Part shown: positions 57,437 to 64,000 of the stretch, piece by piece
How positions within the stretch are numbered: the first letter of the stretch is position 1
Layout: each line of letters starts with the position of its first letter
DNA from: Shewanella sp. KT0246
GTDB lineage: Bacteria; Pseudomonadota; Gammaproteobacteria; Enterobacterales; Shewanellaceae
Reading direction: 5' to 3'
Assembly (NCBI RefSeq): GCF_019654955.1
Contig: NZ_BPEV01000007.1
Span: 62,001-126,000, forward strand
DNA length: 64,000 bases
Translations under genes and position numbers: made by a program
The notes under the pieces: generated by a model
The model's input: the letters and a program-made list of their open reading frames with translations, nothing else
Database searches by the model: none
What the model was told of the DNA's origin: nothing

Positions 57437-58210
57437 TTAGTATCCTTGTTTACCCTGAGGAGCTTCAGCAAGTTCTAGAGTATGAAGTAAGCTAGTTAAT
57501 AAGCTTGATGCACCAAAACGGAAGCTGGCAGGAGAAATCCACTCTGCACCTAAAATACGCTCTGCTACACCTAAAAATTCAGCTGTCTGCGCAGCATCAC
57601 GAACACCGCCAGCTGGTTTAAAACCAACATTGCGGTTCTTTTCACTGATAACTGTCAACATGATCTCAGCAGCTTCTAGCGTTGCATTAACGGGTACTTT
57701 ACCCGTTGAAGTTTTAATGAAGTCGGCACCTGCATCAATCGATAATTCAGAAGCCTTACGAATTAACGCAGGATCTTTAAGCTCACCTGATTCGATAATC
57801 ACTTTTAAGATAGCTTCATCACCACACGCTTCTTTACACGCTTTAACGAGTTCAAAACCTAAAGACTCATTACCAGCCATTAATGAACGGTAAGGAAAAA
57901 CAACGTCAACTTCATCTGCGCCATAAGCGACAGCTGCACGGGTTTCTAATACTGCAATAGCAATATCGTCGTTACCATGCGGGAAGTTAGTTACTGTAGC
58001 AATTTTAATATCTTCACAATCTAGCTCGTTTAACGTTTTTCGAGCAATTGGAATAAAACGCGGGTAAATACAGATTGCAGCAGTATGGCCAGCAGCGGTA
58101 TTCGCTTTGTGGCATAAATCTATGACTTTTTGATCAGTATCATCGTCGTTTAATGTGGTTAAATCCATTAAAGAGATACCAAGTTGTGCTGCTTTTTTTA
58201 AATCACTCAT
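57437..58210 (-). CDS. deoC: Deoxyribose-phosphate aldolase DeoC
   Basis: 257 residues from the ATG at 58210 ([11 protein letters not shown]), preceded by GGAGAG; the open frame extends upstream but not with family sequence. It splits deoxyribose-5-phosphate into glyceraldehyde-3-phosphate and acetaldehyde. The Schiff-base Lys is in [11 protein letters not shown] (near 165) and the second Lys in GFKPAGGVR. First gene of deoC-A-B-D. Confidence 0.96.
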   Translation of the reverse strand: MSDLKKAAQLGISLMDLTTLNDDDTDQKVIDLCHKANTAAGHTAAICIYPRFIPIARKTLNELDCEDIKIATVTNFPHGNDDIAIAVLETRAAVAYGADEVDVVFPYRSLMAGNESLGFELVKACKEACGDEAILKVIIESGELKDPALIRKASELSIDAGADFIKTSTGKVPVNATLEAAEIMLTVISEKNRNVGFKPAGGVRDAAQTAEFLGVAERILGAEWISPASFRFGASSLLTSLLHTLELAEAPQGKQGY

Positions 58211-58564
58211 GTTTGCTCTCCGAAACAAAAACCTAATAAAATCTTGTTTTGGCAATGCATAAAGCTGGCAGTAGTTTAATTGTGAGGCCGGGCCTTCGAG
58301 CATTGCCAGTAAATTAATTGATAAGTTACTGAACTAAGTATTCAATCTGATAACGAGTACCACGACTTGAATCCTTGAAGACCGGAAGAGGTGAAACAAT
58401 GAAGCTTGCTTCATCCATTCCGCGAAAATTCCCTTTTAGCGCGCAAATCAATCCAAACTATTTATGTCGAATAAAACTCTGTTTGGACGTTAATATTTAA
58501 CTAAATACACTGTATCAAATTTTAGGATGTATTTAAGTAAATACTAACATATTTTACAATAAAT
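58211..58564. promoter_or_regulatory. Leader and promoter region of the deo group
   Basis: About 350 bp without a gene. ATGAAGC-TT-GCTTCAT (58399-58414) is a 7-2-7 dyad, and ATCCAAAC/GTTTGGAC pair across ~25 bp near 58450-58488. Either could be an operator (in E. coli the deo operon is controlled by DeoR, CytR and CRP), but I cannot match a known consensus. Confidence 0.35.
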
Positions 58565-58591
58565 TTGGAGCCACACTCTGTGTGGCTCCAA
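58565..58591 (-). terminator. Terminator after tsx
   Basis: TTGGAGCCACAC / GTGTGGCTCCAA, 12-bp perfect stem with 3-nt loop, 17 bp past the tsx stop. The following T-tract is weak (ATTTATTG). Confidence 0.75.
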
Positions 58592-58608
58592 GTGCTTACA
58601 AAGTAATA

Positions 58609-59439
58609 TTAGAACTTGTAAGTAGCTGTTAGGTAGTGAGCCCAACCAGTTGTTTCTAGACCTACGATGCCAGCACCATCTTCAAGAAGGTATACATCTT
58701 TGTAACCTTTTAGGCCGTAACCTAGTGCGTAGTTATCTGAATGCCAGTGTAGACCGAAGTATGCAGCACCACCGTTAGAGCTCATAGGTACAAACTCATC
58801 ACCGTACTCGTCATCAGCACCGAACTGGTAATCAACATAACCTTGGAACGCTACGAAAGTACCGTTGTCAAAGTTGTGAACTGGTTTGAACCAGTTAGCA
58901 GAGAACTGGTAACCATTCCAGTCTTTACCGTTCATGTCGTAATGAGCGTATAAGTTCATGCCAGTTTTACCTAACCATGGAACCATTACGTCAGCACCTA
59001 AACCCCAGAATGAAGCATTTACGTCTTCACCGATTGCTCCACCACCCCAGTTAAATAGAGTAGAGAAGTAAACTTCTTGGATAGGACCAACTGAAAGGTC
59101 AAGACCTGTGATTGCATCTAAAGAGAAACGAGGTGCAAACTTCATGAACATACGGCTTTCACCGTAACCTTTATCACCTGAATCTTGAGTGAATAAGTTG
59201 AATACGTCTACGTAACCGTATAAATCAACAACACCAGCGCGGCCGCCAAATTCCATTTCTAAGTAATCGTGACCACTTTCACCACCACTTGGTAATTCGT
59301 CAAATGCGTACATTGCATTGAACTGCATCCAGCTGTAATCACCAGAACGGATATCTTCACCACGGTCAGCAGCCATAGCAGGTGCAGACATTGCAGCGAT
59401 AGTTGTAGCAGCTAAAGCTAAAGTTTTAACGTTTTTCAT
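58609..59439 (-). CDS. tsx: Nucleoside-specific outer-membrane channel Tsx (OmpK family)
   Basis: 276 residues with a signal peptide (MKNVKTLALAATTIAAMSAPAMA). The mature part has amphipathic beta strands rich in aromatic residues and ends in a C-terminal YLTATYKF, with Phe last, as in outer-membrane barrels. The start of the mature part (DIRSGDYSWMQFNAMYAFDELP) matches Tsx/OmpK. It lets nucleosides cross the outer membrane and sits between nupC and deoC, giving a complete uptake-to-catabolism set. Confidence 0.93.
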   Translation of the reverse strand: MKNVKTLALAATTIAAMSAPAMAADRGEDIRSGDYSWMQFNAMYAFDELPSGGESGHDYLEMEFGGRAGVVDLYGYVDVFNLFTQDSGDKGYGESRMFMKFAPRFSLDAITGLDLSVGPIQEVYFSTLFNWGGGAIGEDVNASFWGLGADVMVPWLGKTGMNLYAHYDMNGKDWNGYQFSANWFKPVHNFDNGTFVAFQGYVDYQFGADDEYGDEFVPMSSNGGAAYFGLHWHSDNYALGYGLKGYKDVYLLEDGAGIVGLETTGWAHYLTATYKF

Positions 59440-59738
59440 TATCAACCCCATTGATATATTTATTTTACCACCTTCGTGGGTGGCGATTTTTATAAACGTT
59501 TGCATTGTACATAGATTGGATAAAAGCTCAATATCATTTGGTAAAAATACGAATACTTAATCCCAAAATGTGAACAATATCTCTACTTTCTACTAACAAC
59601 TTAGAACATTTATGACTAATAAACTGCATTTTTTGAGTAAAGTAATATAAAAAACTGGTGATTTAACAAAGCAAGTCATATGCCAGCCAAAAGACTAGCG
59701 AGATTAAACTTCGATTAACTTAGGTAAAAAACCTAAAA
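59440..59738. other. ~300-bp leader upstream of tsx
   Basis: AT-rich spacer. CACCTTCGTGGGTG near 59470 is a small stem in the tsx leader. It must contain the tsx promoter, but I cannot assign it with confidence. No gene seen. Confidence 0.35.
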
Positions 59739-59768
59739 AAAACTGCTATTACCGAGGTAATAACAGCC
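59739..59768 (-). terminator. Terminator after nupC
   Basis: CTGCTATTACC / GGTAATAACAG, an 11-bp stem with one mismatch and a 2-nt gap, followed on the minus strand by a run of eight T. Confidence 0.8.
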
Positions 59769-59801
59769 TTTATTTACTCAACTCAAGGTCGTCTTAGGCA
59801 A

Positions 59802-61064
59802 TTAAATAGCTAAGAATAAACCTGCTAGAGTCGCACTCATTAAGTTAGCTAAAGAACCGGCAATAACTGCACGGATACCTAGTCTAGCTAAGTCATGACG
59901 ACGGCTAGGAGCCATAGCACCTAAACCACCTAATAGAATTGCGATAGAAGATAAGTTAGCAAAACCACATAATGCGAAAGAGATAATCGCTTTGGTTCTG
60001 TCTGTCATCATCATGCCTGTTTCTGCTACTACTTGGTAACCTTCTGCAGATGCGTCAAGTAAGTAAGGAGCAAAGTTAAGATATGCTACGAATTCGTTAA
60101 CAACAATCTTCTGACCGATGAAAGAACCAGCAACAAGTGCTTCGTTCCAAGGTACACCGATTAAGAATGCTAAAGGCATAAAGATGTAGCCAAGGATCAG
60201 CTCTAAAGTAATACCTTCAAGACCGAACCAACCAGTAACACCACCGATGATACCGTTGATCATTGCGATTAGACCAACGAATGCAATCAACATTGCACCT
60301 ACGTTAAGGGCTAAATGCATACCAGAAGAAGCACCTGCTGCAGCTGCGTCTAATACGTTAGCTGGCTTATCAGGGTCTTCAGGAAGTTCAGACATTTCGT
60401 TCTTAGCTTCTTCAGTCTCAGGATGCATTAGTTTAGCCATCATCAGACCACCAGGAGCGGCCATGAATGATGCAGCAACTAAGTATTCAATTGGTACACC
60501 CATTTGCGCGTAACCAGCTAATACTGAACCCGCGATTGATGCTAAACCACCAACCATGATTGCGAATAATTCAGAGTTAGTCATTGTCGCGATGAAAGGA
60601 CGTACAACTAAAGGAGCTTCAGTTTGACCAACGAAGATGTTAGCCGTTGCAGACATAGACTCAGTACGGCTAGTGCCTAATGCTTTTTGTAAACCACCAC
60701 CGATAATACGGATGATCCACTGCATAATGCCTAAGTAGTATAGGACTGCAATTAGAGAAGAGAAGAATACGATAACTGGTAAAACGTTAACTGCGAAAAT
60801 GAAACCAACTTTAAATTGGGCTAAATCGCCGAATAAAAAGTTAATACCACTTTGTGCATAACCAATAACGCTTGATACAGCATCAGAAACACCTTTTAAG
60901 ATGTCTTTACCGACTGGAACATATAAAACAAAACCCGCAAAGAAAGCTTGGATAGCTAAAGCACCACCAACAGTACGAATATTAATTGCTTTTCTATTAT
61001 TTGATAGTGCATAACCGATTGCTAGTATGGTAACCACACCTACTAGACTCATTAGTATATCCAT
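59802..61064 (-). CDS. nupC: Concentrative nucleoside transporter NupC
   Basis: 420 residues with about ten membrane segments. The CNT-family signatures are FVGQTEAPLVVRPFI near 165, a GS/AGSVLAGY stretch and, in the C-terminal half, GVPWNEALVAGSFIGQKIVVNEFVAYL. It carries nucleosides inward with protons or sodium. It is upstream of tsx and deo on the same strand with its own terminator, so it is probably co-regulated rather than co-transcribed. Confidence 0.95.
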   Translation of the reverse strand: MDILMSLVGVVTILAIGYALSNNRKAINIRTVGGALAIQAFFAGFVLYVPVGKDILKGVSDAVSSVIGYAQSGINFLFGDLAQFKVGFIFAVNVLPVIVFFSSLIAVLYYLGIMQWIIRIIGGGLQKALGTSRTESMSATANIFVGQTEAPLVVRPFIATMTNSELFAIMVGGLASIAGSVLAGYAQMGVPIEYLVAASFMAAPGGLMMAKLMHPETEEAKNEMSELPEDPDKPANVLDAAAAGASSGMHLALNVGAMLIAFVGLIAMINGIIGGVTGWFGLEGITLELILGYIFMPLAFLIGVPWNEALVAGSFIGQKIVVNEFVAYLNFAPYLLDASAEGYQVVAETGMMMTDRTKAIISFALCGFANLSSIAILLGGLGAMAPSRRHDLARLGIRAVIAGSLANLMSATLAGLFLAI

Positions 61065-61245
61065 TAATCATCACCCTTATTTATGTTAACGATTTGTATA
61101 TTTGTTGTTAACTCACCTATTTTCCGTTAATGATTATAACTGAGGAGCAGATGAAAATCGTGGATTAGATCATACTTTTAGAGTTTAATTTCAGGATCTT
61201 ATGCAACATTAACATTAATTAATAACTGTGTTTAAAAAAAAAGAA

Positions 61246-62007
61246 TTATAGCTCAAACAGTTGGGAGGCGTTTTCATTCAAGCGTTCTAATATAAAAACA
61301 GTTGTTTTTTTCTGTAAATCTGCGATCTCTGTGATGAAGTTTGGTAAATGAAGTGGTGTGTTTCGTTTTTCTGTTGCATTAAAGGGAGTCATACTCGGTG
61401 AATCTGTTTCAATTAAGAAATGTTTAATATCTATTTCAATAATCGTTTTACGCAACTTTTTAGCATTCGGGTTCATTAGCAATCCGCCGATCCCTAATTT
61501 ATAGCCTAAATCAATGTAACGCTTGGCTAGCTCAGGTCCACCATAAAAGCCATGAATAACTCCGCCTTTAGAATTAGGGTACTTTGCCAATAAACTACAC
61601 AATTCCTGATGGCATTTTACCCCATGCAATATGACAGGAAGATTAAACTGATTGGCTAATTCTAATTGACCTGAAAGTAACTCTAATTGCATAGTAAAAT
61701 CTGGTTTCAGCTTATCTAAACCACATTCTCCCAATGCCACAAAATAATCATTACCTTGATATTTTGATATTTTTTGTTCCAATAAGGTTAATGATTTCTC
61801 AAGATTTGTTGGGATATACCAAGGGTGGATCCCCAATGCAAAGTAGCAGTTAAATTCAGTAGCTACAGCTATTTGCTTTTGCCATTGAAGCTCATTTATC
61901 CCAGGAATAATGGCCCCAGTTATTCCTTGTTCACGCATTTTAATAAACAAATCTTTGCGGTCATGATCAAAATCAGCAAGATCAAGGTGAGCGTGAGTAT
62001 CAATCAT
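61246..62007 (-). CDS. TatD family metal-dependent hydrolase (YjjV-like)
   Basis: 253 residues. The amidohydrolase metal ligands are seen in MIDTHAHLD at the N-terminus, a Glu in ALGECGLDK near 93, His in ILHGVK near 127 and ETDSPSM near 202. TatD proteins are DNases or deoxyribonuclease-like hydrolases. The gene lies close to deoC, as yjjV does in E. coli, so this is probably the YjjV member. Its start overlaps the end of the small gene upstream by 8 bp. Confidence 0.9.
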   Translation of the reverse strand: MIDTHAHLDLADFDHDRKDLFIKMREQGITGAIIPGINELQWQKQIAVATEFNCYFALGIHPWYIPTNLEKSLTLLEQKISKYQGNDYFVALGECGLDKLKPDFTMQLELLSGQLELANQFNLPVILHGVKCHQELCSLLAKYPNSKGGVIHGFYGGPELAKRYIDLGYKLGIGGLLMNPNAKKLRKTIIEIDIKHFLIETDSPSMTPFNATEKRNTPLHLPNFITEIADLQKKTTVFILERLNENASQLFEL

Positions 62008-62197
62008 TTTCAGGCCTACTTTTATTTACGCTACTTTTAATCGAATCGACTTTTCTAGAGTTCAATAGGTTAAGTTCAGGCTCTTCTAATCGAGGCGCGC
62101 AGCTCCGTTTATTCTCAAGTGTAAAACCCATTTGGTCGCACCAACGAATATAAGCCATCCAAGTTTTTACTAGAATCTTTTTCAAGCTACATAACAT
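62000..62197 (-). CDS. DUF5363 family small protein
   Basis: 65 residues, starting MLCSLKKILVKTWMAYIRWCDQMGFTLENKR. The pattern W-x-x-WCDQMG followed by SCAPRLEEPELN is that of DUF5363 proteins, a short family of unknown function found in Vibrionaceae and Shewanellaceae next to the tatD gene. Its stop overlaps the tatD start, so the two are likely coupled. Confidence 0.85.
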   Translation of the reverse strand: MLCSLKKILVKTWMAYIRWCDQMGFTLENKRSCAPRLEEPELNLLNSRKVDSIKSSVNKSRPEND

Positions 62198-62281
62198 AGC
62201 GCCTCCTTTAAGCTGACCATATCAAGGATAATATTGCTTATATTAGCTAAACATATGCTCAACTTCTAAAATTTAGGCAAT

Positions 62282-62304
62282 AAAAAAGGCGGTTACCCGC
62301 CTTT
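62282..62304 (-). terminator. Terminator after prfC
   Basis: AAAGGCGG / CCGCCTTT, an 8-bp stem with a 4-nt loop, followed on the minus strand by TTTATTG. Confidence 0.75.
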
Positions 62305-62332
62305 AAGATTAACACTAACATCTAACTCGATT

Positions 62333-63916
62333 TTAGTTCTCACGAGTCTTGGCAAATTCGACGTCTGGATAACGCTCCATCGACAAATTCAGATTAACCA
62401 TAGTTGGTGCGATGTAAGTTAAGTTATCACCGCCATCTAAGGCTAAATTAGCGCTACATTTACGACGGAACTCTTCTAGTTTACGCTCATCCTTACAGTA
62501 AACCCAACGCGCAGTAGATACACTAATGCCTTCATATATTGCTTCTACGTTGTATTCACTCTTAAGACGGCCAACAACCACTTCAAATTGCAGTACACCA
62601 ACAGCGCCTACAATCAAATCATTGGTATCAAGTGGTCTGAAGACTTGCACAGCCCCTTCTTCAGCAAGCTGAACTAAGCCTTTCAGTAATTGCTTTTGCT
62701 TTAATGGATCTTTTAAGCGAATACGACGGAACATTTCAGGGGCGAAGTTTGGAATACCAGTAAACTTAAGCTTCTCACCTTGAGAGAAGGTATCACCAAT
62801 TTGAATAGTACCGTGGTTATGTAGGCCGATAATATCGCCAGGATAGGCTTCTTCGACTTGCTCACGGTCGCCAGCAACAAAAGTTAACGCATCTGAAATA
62901 CGTACATCTTTACCTGCACGAACGTGGTGCATCTTCATACCTTTTTGGTATTTACCAGATACAATGCGCATGAAAGCAACGCGGTCACGATGCTTAGGAT
63001 CCATGTTGGCTTGAATTTTAAATACAAAACCACTGAACTTTTCATCTTCAGCTTGAATCTCTTTTGCTTCTGTAGCGCGAGGTTGTGGCTTAGGAGCCCA
63101 CTCAGTTAACCCGTCTAGAACATGATCAACACCAAAGTTACCTAATGCCGTACCAAAATAAACAGGCGACAATTTACCACTGAGAAATGCATCTAAATCA
63201 AACTCATGAGAAGCACCAACAACAAGCTCTAATTCTTCACGTAAGATTTCAGCAAGTTCGCTACCAATAGCAACATCTAACTCAGGGTTATCAATACCTT
63301 TCACTGTGCGAACTTCTTGGATCATGTGGCCTAAACCAGATTGGTACAAAACAGCTTCGTCGCGGTGAATATGGTAAATACCTTTGAAAGATTTACCACA
63401 ACCAATAGGCCAAGTAATTGGAGCACATGCAATTTTCAGCTCATTTTCTACTTCATCCATGACTTCCATAGGATCGCGAATATCACGGTCACATTTATTC
63501 ATGAAGGTCACAATTGGCGTATCTCGTAATCGAGTCACTTCCATCAACTTTCGTGTGCGGTCCTCGACACCTTTCGCTGAGTCGATAACCATCAAACAAG
63601 AATCTACCGCTGTTAGAGTACGATATGTATCTTCAGAGAAATCTTCGTGACCAGGGGTATCAAGTAAATTGACTAAGCAATCACTATAAGGAAACTGCAT
63701 GACAGAAGTCGTGATGGAAATACCACGATCTTTCTCCATTTCCATCCAGTCAGACTTAGCGTGTTGCTTAGAGCCACGGCCTTTAACGGTACCTGCAGTT
63801 TGAATAGCTTGTCCGAATAAAAGAACCTTTTCGGTAATGGTGGTCTTACCGGCATCTGGATGCGAAATAATCGCGAAGGTACGACGCTTATCGACCTCGA
63901 CTGTGTGAGCTGACAT
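62333..63916 (-). CDS. prfC: Peptide chain release factor 3
   Basis: RF3 is a GTPase that removes RF1/RF2 from the ribosome after termination. 527 residues with G1 [13 protein letters not shown] near 19-31, G3 [12 protein letters not shown] near 88, NKCD near 145, and RF3-specific [24 protein letters not shown] near 425. Close to E. coli in length (529). Confidence 0.98.
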   Translation of the reverse strand: MSAHTVEVDKRRTFAIISHPDAGKTTITEKVLLFGQAIQTAGTVKGRGSKQHAKSDWMEMEKDRGISITTSVMQFPYSDCLVNLLDTPGHEDFSEDTYRTLTAVDSCLMVIDSAKGVEDRTRKLMEVTRLRDTPIVTFMNKCDRDIRDPMEVMDEVENELKIACAPITWPIGCGKSFKGIYHIHRDEAVLYQSGLGHMIQEVRTVKGIDNPELDVAIGSELAEILREELELVVGASHEFDLDAFLSGKLSPVYFGTALGNFGVDHVLDGLTEWAPKPQPRATEAKEIQAEDEKFSGFVFKIQANMDPKHRDRVAFMRIVSGKYQKGMKMHHVRAGKDVRISDALTFVAGDREQVEEAYPGDIIGLHNHGTIQIGDTFSQGEKLKFTGIPNFAPEMFRRIRLKDPLKQKQLLKGLVQLAEEGAVQVFRPLDTNDLIVGAVGVLQFEVVVGRLKSEYNVEAIYEGISVSTARWVYCKDERKLEEFRRKCSANLALDGGDNLTYIAPTMVNLNLSMERYPDVEFAKTREN

Positions 63917-64000
63917 GAGTTACTTTGCCCTAGCGTGATAAAAATGGCGCAAATTATAGCGTTTCCGAGGATAGTTGGCTAGGTAAAGTCTTAAAGATTG

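Noticed and set aside
62924..63650. Plus-strand frames within prfC
   Set aside because: They are shadows of the well-supported minus-strand prfC gene.

Overview
The window looks like the chromosome of a marine gammaproteobacterium, most likely Shewanella. The evidence is the gene order (nrdR-ribD-ribE-ribBX-ribH-nusB-thiL-pgpA; serB divergent from smp; nupC-tsx-deoCABD-tatD-prfC), the RibBX-type riboflavin enzyme, the many c-di-GMP proteins and the moderate GC content. There are no rRNA or tRNA genes and no CRISPR array.

Layout. 1-10.3 kb is core chromosome: the end of an AEC permease, recN behind two LexA boxes, then a long minus-strand block for riboflavin and thiamine cofactors, NusB, NrdR and GlyA. 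10.34-24.72 kb is foreign DNA inserted in the 5' end of ettA. It is best read as two islands in tandem, because the first codons of ettA occur three times (10342, 12775, 24662). Island A (about 10.4-12.8 kb) carries a soluble protein followed by a four-helix membrane protein, a layout like phage lambda RexA/RexB, plus a small hypothetical gene and a decayed large serine recombinase. Island B (about 12.8-24.7 kb) carries the intact large serine recombinase next to its right end. The island ends supply a new start and first ~19 codons for ettA, so the host gene stays open.

Within island B, 13.4-19.9 kb is a distinct module: a small serine recombinase with an overlapping zinc-ribbon microprotein, four overlapping or closely spaced small genes, two further single genes, and more than 3 kb of apparently non-coding DNA. 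That DNA is full of hairpins, short repeated motifs and strong strand asymmetry. I recognise no known system in it, and it is the most novel part of the window. To its right lie a secreted non-specific nuclease, a broken TIR-domain gene (Thoeris ThsB-like), a DUF2513-like gene and a membrane-anchored protein.

24.7-64 kb is core chromosome again. It holds ettA, an RND efflux pump, a NYN-domain protein, two GGDEF/EAL proteins, an HDOD protein, tRNA hydroxylase trhP with a YfhL ferredoxin, the oxygen-independent ubiquinone genes ubiT/ubiU/ubiV, a YjiH-type membrane protein, two PilZ proteins, radA, serB/smp, a complete nucleoside uptake and deoxynucleoside catabolism set (nupC, tsx, deoC, deoA, deoB, deoD), tatD and prfC. 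Most units end in clear stem-loop terminators.
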